A stretch of 64,000 nucleotides of DNA from Bacillota bacterium (GTDB lineage: Bacteria > Bacillota > Clostridia > Lachnospirales > Lachnospiraceae): positions 41,186-105,185 of the forward strand of contig JAEZLH010000023.1 in assembly GCA_023435895.1 (NCBI GenBank), read 5' to 3'. The notes under the pieces are model-generated. The model searched no databases, had not been told where the DNA came from, and saw only the letters and a program-made list of their open reading frames with translations. Shown piece after piece: positions 1-9,781 of the stretch. Each line of letters starts with the position of its first letter. Position 1 is the stretch's first letter. Made by a program: the position numbers and the translations under genes.

Positions 1-68
1 GTGCGGCAGGCGGAGCTGTTCTGATTGCAGAATTACTGAAGGCGCAGGGATATATCACAGCTAAATAG
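1..68 (+). CDS. 3' end of an unidentified gene
   Basis: Only the last 21 codons are present (reading frame 3, stop TAG at 66-68). The visible tail is AAGGAVLIAELLKAQGYITA plus Lys, which is coding-like but too short to assign to a family. It converges on the minus-strand gene at 229-933, and a strong two-sided hairpin lies between the two. Confidence 0.5.
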   Translation, partial: AAGGAVLIAELLKAQGYITAK

Positions 69-99
69 TTTTGACAAACGCAAGATATAATAAATAATA

Positions 100-172
100 A
101 AAGGTCTGCTGTAAAATTAGAATCCAAGGGGAAATCCCAGATATGGATTAGAGTTTTGCAGCAGACCTTTTT
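100..172. terminator. Bidirectional intrinsic terminator
   Basis: A 12-bp perfect stem (AAAGGTCTGCTG with CAGCAGACCTTT) encloses a loop with a second inner pairing (AATCCA/TGGATT). It has T-rich tails on both strands, as expected between the two convergent genes that flank it. Confidence 0.75.
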
Positions 173-228
173 AATACAGTACTCGCTATACAATTGAAAA
201 AAGAAAGAACAAGCATTACAATGTAGAA

Positions 229-933
229 TTATTTCTTGTTAAATAAAAATTGTATAAAGGAAATAGAATTGTCAACATGTTCGCTATTTGAAACAATGCC
301 CATAACATAGTTTTGAGAATCATCAGGGAAATATTTTTTCAGTGGTGTGTCCTTCAAATAGATGCCATATGCGGTTTGGTCTGCATCATATTGAGTGTGA
401 GTGGTATAAAATTTGTCGGTAAGTGAACTATAGAGATCCGTAGGTAGCAAATCGGATAGTTTCAAAAAACCACCTGCGTAACAGTAATTATAAAATTCCG
501 ATTCGGGGGCGATGATGACGTCCACTTGCTTGGCACTTATTCTTGTAACTAATACTTCCCTAAGCTGTGATGAGTAAGAATCCTTTAAATCAAAATTATA
601 AGTTGCGCTGAATTCCACACTCTCTTTGGAAGGATTCAATTTAAGATATTTTGAAAAGTCTTCACTATACTGTTTGGAGACCTGTTCATCCATTGTGCTG
701 TTAATGATTGCTGCATAGAATTGTGTGGAAGCTGCCGGATGCAGAAGGGTATTAACAATATAAATCACAAAAGCAATAACTACTAAACCAACTAGGGCAT
801 GAAACTTATAGTACTCCATTAAATACTCTATTTTTTTACGGAAAGGCATTTCGCTAAGCTTTTCCTTCTCAGTTTGATCTTTTCGTGGTTGATATATAAA
901 AGCATCATCATCCAATCTTGTTTGTTTTGCCAT
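229..933 (-). CDS. Membrane-anchored protein of unknown function
   Basis: The product has 234 residues. A charged cytoplasmic N-terminus of about 40 residues precedes one hydrophobic segment at roughly residues 43-64 (VGLVVIAFVIYIVNTLL), and a ~170-residue domain follows that should lie outside the membrane. The outer domain has patterns seen in extracellular solute-binding folds (VDVIIAPESEF, then SDLLP), but I do not recognise a named family. The ATG at 931-933 follows an AGAGAGGTT-type ribosome site. The gene stands alone. A role in sensing or in a cell-surface complex is only a guess. Confidence 0.7.
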   Translation of the reverse strand: MAKQTRLDDDAFIYQPRKDQTEKEKLSEMPFRKKIEYLMEYYKFHALVGLVVIAFVIYIVNTLLHPAASTQFYAAIINSTMDEQVSKQYSEDFSKYLKLNPSKESVEFSATYNFDLKDSYSSQLREVLVTRISAKQVDVIIAPESEFYNYCYAGGFLKLSDLLPTDLYSSLTDKFYTTHTQYDADQTAYGIYLKDTPLKKYFPDDSQNYVMGIVSNSEHVDNSISFIQFLFNKK

Positions 934-1391
934 AGGATAACCTCTCTTGTTTAAAAATTTTTCACACTTCCTCAGTGATATATCGGTATAAGTTTATCAC
1001 AATATTGAATATTCGTATAGAAAACAAATCTAAAATATCTATAAAAAAACAATATTGGTCAAAATCTATAGCATTAATCTTGGAATAAATTATGGATACA
1101 GTAAGAAGTAAAAATTAATATTGTATGAAATGGTTATATTATTATCGTTGGTTAATTTTTTAAATATAGGTTTATACTGTTGGCTATTGTGATTTAATCA
1201 GGCGTTATTCCACCTTGAGTAGGGCGAAATGGATATGTTTTAATATGTATCTGCGACATAATATGAGAAAAAAGTGTGCGATATGTCATATTTCTCCTTG
1301 CATCAATTTTAAATGAGTTTTTATTGAAATGCATCAGGAGGTATAATATAATGTTCACTGAGAGTATAAATAGTTTTAAGGAGGACATTTC
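934..1391. other. Intergenic region upstream of cellobiose phosphorylase
   Basis: AT-rich DNA of about 460 bases without a convincing gene. A consensus -10 box TATAAT is at 1342-1347, but no good -35 lies at the right distance. The ribosome site AAGGAGG (1378-1384) sits 7 bases before the ATG of the next gene. I see no clear cre-like operator. Confidence 0.4.
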
Positions 1392-3830
1392 ATGAAATAT
1401 GGTTTTTTTGATGATGCGCGGAAGGAGTATGTGATTACATCACCTACTACACCATATCCGTGGATCAATTATTTGGGTTCCCAGGAGTATTTTACATTGA
1501 TTTCTAATACTGCTGGCGGCTACACCTTTTATAAGGATGCGAAGCTGAGAAGAATCACCCGATATCGTTATAATAATGTTCCGCTTGATTTAGGCGGCGG
1601 AAAGTATTATTACATCAACGACGGCGGTGATGTTTGGTCTCCAGGCTGGGCACCGGTAAAAAAGGAATTGGACAAGTATGAATGCAGACACGGTATGGGA
1701 TATACCAAGATTACCGGTTCCAGGAGGGGAGTGGAAACCGAAGTAACTTATTTTGTTCCGCTTAATACCAATGTAGAGATTCATAAAGTAGTTGTTAAAA
1801 ATACTTCCGATGAGAAGAAGGAAGTGAAATTATTTTCTTTTATTGAATGGTGTTTGTGGAATGCGCAGGACGATATGACAAACTTCCAAAGAAATTACAA
1901 CACAGGTGAAGTAGAGGTAAAGGGTTCTGTTATTTACCATAAGACAGAATATAAAGAGAGAAGAAATCATTATGCATTCTTCTCTGTTAATAAACCAATT
2001 GCTGGCTTTGATTCTGATAGAGAAAGCTTTATGGGAACCTATAACGGCTTTGAGAATCCCCAGGCAGTCCTTGCAGGACAGTCCACCAACTCCATCGCTG
2101 ACGGTTGGCATCCAATCGCATCCCACTGCCTTGAGGTAAACCTGGAACCAGGTGAAACCAAAGAATATGTATTCTTATTGGGCTATGTTGAAAACCCTGT
2201 TGAAGACAAATGGGAAAGCAAAAATATAATTAACAAGAATAAAGCAGAAGAAATAATAGAGAAGTTCTCAACCGTAGAGGCAGTCGATAAAGCATTTGAC
2301 GAATTGGCTGCATCCTGGGAACAGTTATTATCCAAATACACCGTGGATTCTGCAGATGATAAGCTGAATCGTCAGGTGAATATCTGGAATCAGTATCAAT
2401 GTATGGTTACCTTCAATCTTTCCAGAAGTGCTTCCTACTTTGAATCCGGTATTGGTCGCGGTATGGGCTTTAGAGATTCAAATCAGGACTTGTTAGGCTT
2501 TGTTCATCAGATTCCCGATCGAGCAAGAGAGAGAATTATCGATCTGGCCTCCACACAGTTAGAGGATGGTGGAGCATATCATCAGTATCAGCCACTGACG
2601 AAGAAGGGAAATGATGAAATCGGCGGCGATTTCAATGATGATCCGTTATGGTTAGTGCTTGCAGTTGTGGGTTACATCAAAGAAACCGGTGATTTCTCAA
2701 TCCTTGATGTTATGACTCCATTTGATAATGATGATTCCACGGCAACCCCTCTTGCAGATCACTTAAAACGTTCTATGGACCATGTGATTAATAATGTGGG
2801 ACCTCACGGACTTCCTTTGATCGGACGTGCTGACTGGAATGATTGCCTTAACTTAAACTGCTTCTCCACAGAGCCTGGTGAGTCCTTCCAGACTTCTACC
2901 AGCAAGGACGGCAGAGTGGCAGAATCCGTTATGATTGCCGGCATGTTCTGCTATATTGGCGAAGAATATGTGAAGTTAATGGATAAGATCGGTAGTAAAG
3001 AAGAATCCTCCAGAGTATTGAGTGAAGTAGGAAAGATGCGTGATGCAATCATGGAGCATGGATGGGATGGTTCTTGGTTCGTTCGTGCTTATGATGATTT
3101 TGGCAAAAAAATTGGCTCCAATGAGAATGAAGAAGGAAAGATCTTTATCGAGTCTCAGGGCTTTTGTATTATGGGTAACTGTGGTGTGGATGATGGCAAG
3201 GCAATTCAGACACTGGATGCAGTGGAAGAACGTCTTGGAACCAAATATGGTCTTGTTCTCCAAAACCCGGCCTTTACAAAATATTATGTGGAATACGGCG
3301 AAATTTCAACCTATCCAGCAGGATATAAAGAGAATGCAGGTATCTTCTGCCATAATAACGCATGGATTATGATTGCAGAAGCTCAGATGGGCAGAGGAGA
3401 TAAGGCGTTTGATTATTATTCAAGAATCGCTCCTGCTTACACAGAGGAATATTCAGAAATTCATAGACTTGAGCCATATGTATATTCTCAGATGGTAGCA
3501 GGTAAGGATGCAAAACGTCATGGTGAAGCAAAGAACTCCTGGTTAACAGGTACAGCTTCCTGGAACTTTGTAGCCATCTCTCAGGCGATTCTCGGTGTGA
3601 AGCCGGAATATGATGGCTTGCAGATTGATCCTTCCATTCCAAAGGATTGGGAAGGCTATAAGATCTCCCGTGAGTTCCGTGGCGATAAATATAATGTAAC
3701 GGTAAAGAACCCCAACCATGTATCTAAGGGTGTGGTAAAGATGATTGTTGACGGTAAGGAAGTGGAAGGTAATATCATTCCTGTTGCCGGAGACAAGAAG
3801 GTTCACGAGGTTGAAGTAGTATTAGGATAA
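1392..3830 (+). CDS. Cellobiose phosphorylase (GH94)
   Basis: An 812-residue cytoplasmic protein without signal peptide, the usual length for GH94 cellobiose phosphorylases. It should split cellobiose with phosphate into alpha-glucose 1-phosphate and glucose, saving ATP during cellulose use. Seen in the sequence: the N-terminal beta-sandwich signature ([24 protein letters not shown]), the catalytic-domain stretch [10 protein letters not shown], and the general-acid loop [13 protein letters not shown], whose Asp of the WND triplet is about residue 484. These signatures fit cellobiose phosphorylase better than chitobiose or cellodextrin phosphorylase. The start is fixed by AAGGAGG seven bases upstream. 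It is a single gene closed by a terminator at 3925. The exact substrate is inferred from family resemblance. Confidence 0.93.
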   Translation: MKYGFFDDARKEYVITSPTTPYPWINYLGSQEYFTLISNTAGGYTFYKDAKLRRITRYRYNNVPLDLGGGKYYYINDGGDVWSPGWAPVKKELDKYECRHGMGYTKITGSRRGVETEVTYFVPLNTNVEIHKVVVKNTSDEKKEVKLFSFIEWCLWNAQDDMTNFQRNYNTGEVEVKGSVIYHKTEYKERRNHYAFFSVNKPIAGFDSDRESFMGTYNGFENPQAVLAGQSTNSIADGWHPIASHCLEVNLEPGETKEYVFLLGYVENPVEDKWESKNIINKNKAEEIIEKFSTVEAVDKAFDELAASWEQLLSKYTVDSADDKLNRQVNIWNQYQCMVTFNLSRSASYFESGIGRGMGFRDSNQDLLGFVHQIPDRARERIIDLASTQLEDGGAYHQYQPLTKKGNDEIGGDFNDDPLWLVLAVVGYIKETGDFSILDVMTPFDNDDSTATPLADHLKRSMDHVINNVGPHGLPLIGRADWNDCLNLNCFSTEPGESFQTSTSKDGRVAESVMIAGMFCYIGEEYVKLMDKIGSKEESSRVLSEVGKMRDAIMEHGWDGSWFVRAYDDFGKKIGSNENEEGKIFIESQGFCIMGNCGVDDGKAIQTLDAVEERLGTKYGLVLQNPAFTKYYVEYGEISTYPAGYKENAGIFCHNNAWIMIAEAQMGRGDKAFDYYSRIAPAYTEEYSEIHRLEPYVYSQMVAGKDAKRHGEAKNSWLTGTASWNFVAISQAILGVKPEYDGLQIDPSIPKDWEGYKISREFRGDKYNVTVKNPNHVSKGVVKMIVDGKEVEGNIIPVAGDKKVHEVEVVLG

Positions 3831-3924
3831 TTACACTGAGCATTTCTGATATGGATTCTGAAAGTTACGGTATGTAATTAAACTAGTTGGTTGGTGAACA
3901 AGAAATAAATATATAAAGCAGAAG

Positions 3925-3971
3925 AACTGTCGCAGTGTGAAAATACTACGACAGTTTTTTGTTTCTTTTTT
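3925..3971 (+). terminator. Intrinsic terminator after GH94 gene
   Basis: The stem AACTGTCGCAGT pairs with ACTACGACAGTT (one mismatch) across a GTGAAAAT loop and is followed by a T-rich run (TTTTTTGTTTCTTTTTT). Confidence 0.85.
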
Positions 3972-4046
3972 AGACAGATAATACTATAATGAAGGATATG
4001 ATTGATGTGAGCAAATAAGAAATAGTCCGATAAGGGGGAAATGTGA

Positions 4047-4898
4047 ATGAATGAGAAAGGAAAAAGCTTCTATGCATTGTTTATCTTTCTAATAGCGGAG
4101 GCTATTCAAATTGTTGTATCAGTAATAATGCTTGCAGTTGTTTCTGTTACAAAAATGCTTCAAATGGGATCAGAGTCAGGTGAGGAAAGCTCGGTGCAGA
4201 TTGAACAATTTTTGAACAGCGGTATAAATAGAGAAACACAGTATTTAATTTCTGTATTAGCTATTTTAGTATGCGGAATAATATTTTTCTTCTGGTACCG
4301 TTACGAAGTACGCGGAGAAGTGAAAATGGCGCAAACTCTACCTTTAAAAACTGGAAATATTATATTGTTAGTTTGTCTGGGACTTGGAAGTCAGTTTGCA
4401 ATTTCAGGTGCAATGAGTATTTTACAGAATTTCTTTGTGAAGCTTTTCGAAGATTATGAAAAGCAAATTAACTCCTTACAGGAGGGCAGTCAAATTGTAG
4501 TACTACTCTTGGTTTTGATCATAGCACCTGTAACAGAAGAATTAATCTTTCGTGGTGTAATATTGCACCGAACATCCAGATATCTTACCTTTTTAGGAGC
4601 GAATCTTCTGCAAGCAGTTCTATTTGGCATTTATCATTTTAATATAGTTCAAGGCATATATGCGGCAATACTTGGCTTCGTGCTAGGGCTGGTCTGCAAA
4701 AAATTCGGTACTGTGCTAGCTTCTATTTTCCTTCATATAGCGGTGAATTTAAGCTCTTATCTTATGGTTTTTATGCCGCAAAATATATTCGTTATTATTG
4801 GTATGACGATAATTGGGGCTGTTTTGATGATAGTAACATTAAAGCGATTTGAAATTAAAACACTTTTCACAATGAATAGGATAAATGAACGAATCTAA
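4047..4898 (+). CDS. CPBP family intramembrane metalloprotease
   Basis: A 283-residue, very hydrophobic protein with about eight membrane spans. It carries the Abi/CPBP motifs: EELIFRGVI (motif 1, EExxxR, near residue 165), FGIYHFN (motif 2, FxxxH) and FLHIAVN (motif 3, HxxxN), so the metal-binding glutamates and histidines are intact. Family members are glutamic/metallo-type prenyl-protein or peptide proteases, often linked to bacteriocin self-immunity. The natural substrate is unknown. It is a single gene, and a second member of the same family lies at 14929-15843. Confidence 0.85.
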   Translation: MNEKGKSFYALFIFLIAEAIQIVVSVIMLAVVSVTKMLQMGSESGEESSVQIEQFLNSGINRETQYLISVLAILVCGIIFFFWYRYEVRGEVKMAQTLPLKTGNIILLVCLGLGSQFAISGAMSILQNFFVKLFEDYEKQINSLQEGSQIVVLLLVLIIAPVTEELIFRGVILHRTSRYLTFLGANLLQAVLFGIYHFNIVQGIYAAILGFVLGLVCKKFGTVLASIFLHIAVNLSSYLMVFMPQNIFVIIGMTIIGAVLMIVTLKRFEIKTLFTMNRINERI

Positions 4899-5320
4899 TT
4901 AGAGATTCACCTCCTAGGGATGGATTGGTATTTTACTTGTGAGTTAATGTATCAATGTGGAAGGAATTAATCTTTTGGCTTAGTTCAAGCGCAGTTGTTA
5001 CAGTAGGAACATCACTTTTGATAGCGGAAATATAAAATTTTTCTTGCATAAATATAAAAAATCATTTAAGATATAATCTGCAATTGAGTATTCATAAGAT
5101 TTCATAATGGCAATGGATCGACAGATTGATTTCGGCGTATTTCATATGCACTCTGAGAAGGAGGCGTAAAGAGAGAATCCGAACAGCCAAAACAGCGTTA
5201 TGATTTCGAATTTAGTGGTAATCAAAGTGTGAAAATGAATTAGATACAAAAATGTAACTCTTGAATATAAGTCTTGACCCTAAGAGATATGGTTGGCAGG
5301 AACTTGAAAGAACTTATTCA
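4899..5320. other. Intergenic region, no gene seen
   Basis: About 420 bases between the CPBP gene and the ECF transporter promoter. Short open frames here lack ribosome sites and family motifs. No strong hairpin was noticed. Confidence 0.4.
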
Positions 5321-5348
5321 TTGAATGGTTTTAATAAGTTTTTATGAT
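5321..5348 (+). promoter_or_regulatory. SigA-type promoter for the ECF gene
   Basis: -35 TTGAAT (5321-5326), 16-base spacer, -10 TATGAT (5343-5348). An alternative -10 TATAAT is at 5354-5359. Transcription would start just before or within the hairpin that follows. Confidence 0.5.
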
Positions 5349-5356
5349 TGGTTTAT

Positions 5357-5402
5357 AATGCTGATTCCCGGGGTCTATACCACGCAGGAACCAGCATTTT
5401 TT
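5357..5402 (+). terminator. Terminator-like hairpin in the ECF gene leader
   Basis: AATGCTG pairs with CAGCATT, extended by TTCC/GGAA, and is followed by six T. It lies downstream of a promoter and about 140 bases before the ATG, so it could be an attenuator controlling the transporter gene. I could not match the short upstream sequence to a known riboswitch class. Confidence 0.55.
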
Positions 5403-5544
5403 GTTGAATTAAAGCACTGCATTATAATGGGCGATAAAGGCAACATTATAAGAAGAAAGATTATGGCTATATTCATTGTGAATTTTAATTGTAAATATAA
5501 AGTAGCGAGTTGTAAGCAGCCAGGAGGCTGCAGAAGGAGGAAAA

Positions 5545-6159
5545 ATGAATACAACAACTAACTTTCGCACCACAAGAATGGTGCAATTGGCGCTGTTCAC
5601 AGCGATTATACTCTTAATGGCATTTACACCAATAGGTTACATTAAGACACTGGGTTTGGAGATTACATTAATCGTTGTTCCGGTCGCAGTAGGAGCAATC
5701 GTTCTTGGACCTACAGGAGGAGCAATTCTTGGAGCAGTTTTTGGAATCACAAGTTTTATTCAGTGCTTTGGAATGAGCCCCTTTGGAGCTGCATTGTTAG
5801 GAATTAATCCAATCGGAACATTTATTGTATGTTTGGTTCCCCGAGTTTTGATGGGGTGGCTGACCGGTTTGATTTTTAAAAGTGGAAAAAAGATTAGTAA
5901 GGATCTTTTCTTTGGTGTTGCCAGTTTAGCAGGTCCGCTTTTAAATACAGTGTTTTTTATGACAACATTAATTTTATTCTTTTATAATACAGATTTTATT
6001 CAGGGAATCGTCGCGTCTACAAAGGCAACAAATGTATTTGCATTCGTAATTGCATTTGTAGGAATTAACGGTCTCATAGAAGCGATTGTATGCTTTGTGG
6101 TCGGAACCGTAGTGGCTAAAGCAATTGATACGGTTTCATCCAGAAATTCCTCATTTTAA
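5545..6159 (+). CDS. ECF transporter substrate-binding (S) component
   Basis: A 204-residue protein with about six membrane spans and no ATP-binding part. The order of spans and the Gly-rich loop VLGPTGGAILGAVFGI followed by SFIQCFGMSPFGAALLG are typical of ECF S-components, the closest resemblance being to pantothenate-type (PanT-like) members. It would capture a vitamin and pair with a shared EcfA/A'/T energising module encoded elsewhere. Start chosen at the ATG five bases after GAAGGAGG. Vitamin specificity is an inference. Confidence 0.8.
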   Translation: MNTTTNFRTTRMVQLALFTAIILLMAFTPIGYIKTLGLEITLIVVPVAVGAIVLGPTGGAILGAVFGITSFIQCFGMSPFGAALLGINPIGTFIVCLVPRVLMGWLTGLIFKSGKKISKDLFFGVASLAGPLLNTVFFMTTLILFFYNTDFIQGIVASTKATNVFAFVIAFVGINGLIEAIVCFVVGTVVAKAIDTVSSRNSSF

Positions 6160-6308
6160 TGATATAGGGATCAGATTATGATTTGGCTTTCAGTGATGCG
6201 TTCGTATAGTAAATAGCAATGAAAAATCATTATGCCAAGGTCTGAATTGGGAGTGAACAGTAAAGCAAGGAACTTCTTGAAAGCTTGAAAAGAAATAAAA
6301 AGTCACTA

Positions 6309-6338
6309 TTGACAGTATCCCTGTCCATATGTTACAAT
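6309..6338 (+). promoter_or_regulatory. Promoter of the infC operon
   Basis: -35 TTGACA (6309-6314), 18-base spacer, -10 TACAAT (6333-6338). It is followed by a ~220-base untranslated leader ending in a terminator before infC. Confidence 0.7.
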
Positions 6339-6344
6339 GTGTTA

Positions 6345-6519
6345 GCTGTGAGTATTGCAAGGCAATATTTACATGATAAAGAAGAGATCCATCTCTCACC
6401 CATAGCGTAGAAATCAGTTTACAGTGAACGGGTTATTGCTTTTAAAACTAATTTTATTTCTATATAGAGATAATTGTGTGATAAGCTTAGGTGGATAATC
6501 TTTATCCACCTATTTTTTT
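6345..6519 (+). promoter_or_regulatory. Candidate L20-type leader with attenuator of infC-rpmI-rplT
   Basis: The leader contains a strong terminator: TAGGTGGATAA pairs with TTATCCACCTA (6488-6512) and is followed by seven T. In Firmicutes the infC-rpmI-rplT operon is commonly controlled by an L20-binding leader that ends in such a terminator. Position and architecture fit. The L20-binding fold itself was not modelled. Confidence 0.55.
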
Positions 6520-6565
6520 GTATTGATGTAACTGATTGATTTATAACCTATGGAGGTGCAGTACT

Positions 6566-7072
6566 ATTAGCGATTTAATGATTAATGAACAAATCAGGGA
6601 TAAAGAAATTCGCCTGATTGGTGAAAACGGAGAGCAGTTAGGAATCATGTCTTCCAAAGATGCAATGAAGCTGGCAAAGGATGCAAATCTGGATCTTGTT
6701 AAAATTGCGCCTACAGCAAAGCCACCGGTTTGCAAGATAATTGATTACGGTAAGTACAGATATGAGCTGGCTAGAAAAGATAAGGAAGCGAAGAAGAAGC
6801 AAAAAGTAACCGAAGTAAAGGAAATTCGTTTGTCTCCGAATATCGATGATAACGATTTGAATACAAAGGCGAATCAGGCACGTAAATTTATCACTCATGG
6901 TGATAAAGTAAAGGTTGCACTACGTTTCCGTGGTAGAGAAATGGCTCATACCTCTTCTTCAAAAGTAATCTTAGATGATTTCTTTTCAAAACTTGAGGAT
7001 ATCGCTGTAATTGAAAAACCGGCGAAGCTCGAAGGAAGAAATATGATTATGTTCTTATCAGAAAAACGTTAA
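6566..7072 (+). CDS. infC: Translation initiation factor IF-3
   Basis: A 168-residue protein when started at the ATT codon 6566-6568, eight bases after GGAGGT (6552-6557). An upstream ATG at 6536 precedes this ribosome site and would add ten unrelated residues, so I reject it. The AUU start is the known autoregulatory feature of infC, because IF-3 discriminates against its own start codon. The N-domain (MINEQIRDKEIRLIGENGEQ), linker and C-domain (RFRGREMAH) are all present. IF-3 binds the 30S subunit, prevents subunit joining and proofreads start codons. First gene of the infC-rpmI-rplT operon. Confidence 0.96.
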   Translation: MSDLMINEQIRDKEIRLIGENGEQLGIMSSKDAMKLAKDANLDLVKIAPTAKPPVCKIIDYGKYRYELARKDKEAKKKQKVTEVKEIRLSPNIDDNDLNTKANQARKFITHGDKVKVALRFRGREMAHTSSSKVILDDFFSKLEDIAVIEKPAKLEGRNMIMFLSEKR

Positions 7073-7152
7073 AATACTAAATATTACAGCGTTTTGAGAG
7101 GGCATTCATCTTAAGGACCCTCAGCTGTATTAATTATTAAGGAGGAAATATC

Positions 7153-7350
7153 ATGCCAAAATTAAAAACAAGCAGAGCAGCAGCGAAGCGTTTCACAGTA
7201 ACAGGAACCGGAAAGCTTAAGAGAAGCAAGGCTTACAAAAGACATATCTTAACAAAAAAATCCGCTAAGACAAAAAGAAATCTTAGAAAAGCAACTATCA
7301 CAGATGAAACTAATGTTAAGAACATGAAGAAAATCTTACCATATCTTTAA
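7153..7350 (+). CDS. rpmI: 50S ribosomal protein L35
   Basis: A 65-residue, lysine/arginine-rich protein with the L35 signature [13 protein letters not shown] and C-terminal KILPYL. It is a component of the large ribosomal subunit. The ATG follows AAGGAGG by six bases. It lies 80 bases after infC and 28 bases before rplT in the conserved operon order. Confidence 0.97.
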   Translation: MPKLKTSRAAAKRFTVTGTGKLKRSKAYKRHILTKKSAKTKRNLRKATITDETNVKNMKKILPYL

Positions 7351-7378
7351 GAGATAGGTGATAAGGAGGAAATAGAAC

Positions 7379-7735
7379 ATGGCAAGAATTAAAGGCGGAT
7401 TAAACGCTAAGAAAAGACATAATAAAGTATTAAAATTAGCAAAAGGCTATAGAGGAGCAAGATCCAAACAATATAGAGTAGCAAAGCAGTCAGTTATGAG
7501 AGCTTTAACTTCTTCTTTCGCAGGTAGAAAAGAAAGAAAAAGACAGTTCAGACAGTTATGGATTGCACGTATCAATGCTGCAGCAAGAATGAACGGCTTA
7601 TCCTACAGCAAATTAATGTATGGTTTAAAGTTAGCTAACGTTGACATCAACAGAAAGATCCTTTCTGATATGGCTATCAATGATGCAGCAGGCTTTAGCG
7701 CACTTGCTGAAGTTGCAAAATCTAAATTAGCTTAA
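7379..7735 (+). CDS. rplT: 50S ribosomal protein L20
   Basis: A 118-residue protein with the canonical start [20 protein letters not shown] and the basic N-terminal extension that binds 23S rRNA. L20 is needed for early 50S assembly and, in Firmicutes, represses its own operon by binding the infC leader. Ribosome site AAGGAGG seven to eight bases upstream. Last gene of the operon, closed by the terminator at 7754. Confidence 0.97.
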   Translation: MARIKGGLNAKKRHNKVLKLAKGYRGARSKQYRVAKQSVMRALTSSFAGRKERKRQFRQLWIARINAAARMNGLSYSKLMYGLKLANVDINRKILSDMAINDAAGFSALAEVAKSKLA

Positions 7736-7753
7736 TAAATTAACATAATAAGA

Positions 7754-7787
7754 GAGAGATATGCGAATAGCATATCTCCTTTTTTTT
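7754..7787 (+). terminator. Terminator of the infC operon
   Basis: GAGATATGC pairs perfectly with GCATATCTC across GAATA and is followed by eight T. Confidence 0.9.
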
Positions 7788-8049
7788 GCTTTGAACTTAG
7801 CCTGAACTCAATTTTAAGGATTAAAGACGACCCGAGTTGGTAAAGGGAAAGACAAAGCTAGTTTTAAGGATGATGTAGATGGCGAATAGGGATGATATAT
7901 TACGGTACTAACAAATCATTCTTTATTTTATTTGAAAAGGGAAATTCGATTATATTACCTGCAATCTTCCTATATAATAGTGTAAGGAGTTATGCGATAA
8001 GCTGGAAACTTGGACATTTTAAATTCTAACGCATGATGGAGGGATATCA

Positions 8050-9756
8050 ATGACTAGGGAAGATCGTGAGAAAATTATAAGTAATGATTTTGCAGATATT
8101 CTCGTTACCTATAGTGGTGATAAAAGTGCCTTGCAAAGATATCAGAATAATGTAATTAATATAATCGATTTTTATAATGCGGTGGTACATGTCCCAGTGA
8201 GTGAAATCAATGATGAGATAATCCAGGCAAGGGGTTATTCGGTTATGCCATCGTTATTTGGATTATGCAGTCAGGAGAGTTTGGAAGCCTCCGGAATCCT
8301 TCGTATTCGAAATGTTCCAAATTTTAATCTTAGAGGGCAGGGGGTTTTGATTGGAATTATTGATACAGGGATAGATTATACAAATCCAATATTTCAATAT
8401 GCGGATAAAACAACTAAGATTGTTTCAATTTGGGATCAAACAATTTTTAGTGATAATTATCCTGATGATTATTACTATGGCACCGAATATACCAGAGAGC
8501 AAATCAATGAAGCACTAAAAAGTGAGCATCCACTGTCTATGGTACCCACAATAGATGATATCGGACATGGAACAATGCTAGCTGGATTGGCCGCCGGAAA
8601 CGAGGTACCTGCAAGTAATTTTTATGGGGTGGCACCGGATGCGGAGTTGGTTGTGGTAAAACTCAAACAGGCAAAAGATTATCTGAGAGATTTTTTTATT
8701 ATTCCAAGAGATGTTCCGTGTTATCAGGAAAATGATATTCTGTTTGCAATTAACTATCTCTCTTTGGTAGCCAATCGTTTAAATCGGCCTATTGCAGTAT
8801 GTGTAGCGCTTGGAACCTCACAGGGACCACATGATGGCAAAGGAACACTAAGCAGTGCATTATCCATGAGAGCAGAGAGTATCGGAGTGGGAATAGTGGT
8901 GGCTGGTGGGAACGAAGGGAGTGCAAGAAGGCATTACTCGGGTGTGGTGGATACTGCAGTGGGATATGATACAGTGGAGCTGCAGGTGGGACCAAATAAT
9001 CCTGGGTTTTTTCTGGAATGTTGGGGTGCTTCGCCTGACATTTACGCAATTGATATCCAAACACCGAGTGGGGAGTACATCCCGAAAATGATACCGGTTC
9101 TTGATGAGCACCGATTTGTTAACTTTATCTTTGAGCCAACAACCATCAATGTTGATTTTCAAATATCTGAATCACAAAGTGGAGAACAGTTAATTCTAAT
9201 GCGCCTTCGAAGACCTTCCCAGGGTATATGGAAGTTTAAGGTCTATTATAGCGGTGATCTTGAGGGTGCGTTTAATATGTGGCTGCCCATGGAGGGCTTT
9301 GTATCGAATGACACCTTTTTTACACGGTCTGATCCCTATATCACCTTGCTGTCATTGGCTAATGCAAGATCCCCCATTGCCGCCACCGCATATAACACAA
9401 GAGATCAAAGCCTATATGTCAATGCAAGCAGAGGATTTACACTTACGGGAGCAATCAAGCCAGAAATCGCTGCTCTTGGGGTGAATGTTATTGCTCCCGG
9501 ATTAAATAATACATTTGTAGAGGTTACAGCTACCAGTGCTGCAGCGGCTCATATTACAGGAGTAGCAGCAATGATGTTAGAATGGGGTATTGTGAAAGGG
9601 AATCAACCCTATCTTAGCACTACTGATATGAAGGTATTTATGATACGTGGGGCTAGAAGAAACACGGACATGAAATATCCGAACAGAGATTGGGGCTATG
9701 GAATAATTGATGTATATAATATCTTTGACTCGCTAAGAATCAATACAACACCATAA
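8050..9756 (+). CDS. Csp-like S8 subtilase, divergent copy
   Basis: A 568-residue subtilisin-family protein without signal peptide: a short N-terminal prodomain (about residues 1-90), then a subtilase domain with a ~130-residue insertion resembling the jelly-roll of clostridial CspB. Asp105 (GIIDTGIDY), His173 (IGHGTMLAG), oxyanion Asn288 (GGNEG) and Ser496 are present. However, the serine context is ATSAAAAH instead of the normal GTSxAA, and the neighbouring motif is IAALGVNV instead of IAAPGVDV. Csp proteases process the spore cortex lytic enzyme SleC or sense germinants. The altered serine loop suggests reduced activity, as in CspC-type pseudoproteases. It pairs with the next gene, which is collinear to the residue across the catalytic positions. 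Confidence 0.85.
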   Translation: MTREDREKIISNDFADILVTYSGDKSALQRYQNNVINIIDFYNAVVHVPVSEINDEIIQARGYSVMPSLFGLCSQESLEASGILRIRNVPNFNLRGQGVLIGIIDTGIDYTNPIFQYADKTTKIVSIWDQTIFSDNYPDDYYYGTEYTREQINEALKSEHPLSMVPTIDDIGHGTMLAGLAAGNEVPASNFYGVAPDAELVVVKLKQAKDYLRDFFIIPRDVPCYQENDILFAINYLSLVANRLNRPIAVCVALGTSQGPHDGKGTLSSALSMRAESIGVGIVVAGGNEGSARRHYSGVVDTAVGYDTVELQVGPNNPGFFLECWGASPDIYAIDIQTPSGEYIPKMIPVLDEHRFVNFIFEPTTINVDFQISESQSGEQLILMRLRRPSQGIWKFKVYYSGDLEGAFNMWLPMEGFVSNDTFFTRSDPYITLLSLANARSPIAATAYNTRDQSLYVNASRGFTLTGAIKPEIAALGVNVIAPGLNNTFVEVTATSAAAAHITGVAAMMLEWGIVKGNQPYLSTTDMKVFMIRGARRNTDMKYPNRDWGYGIIDVYNIFDSLRINTTP

Positions 9757-9781
9757 TATGTCAGGGCAGGGGGTGTAAAAC

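Noticed and set aside
1194..1388. Minus-strand 64-codon frame before GH94
   Set aside because: It overlaps the leader and ribosome site of the phosphorylase gene and has no coding signature.
5325..5561. Small plus-strand frame before the ECF gene
   Set aside because: It runs across the promoter -10 region and the terminator hairpin, has no ribosome site and no recognisable motif.
6536..6565. Upstream ATG start for infC
   Set aside because: It precedes the GGAGGT ribosome site and adds residues not found in IF-3; the ATT at 6566 is correctly spaced.
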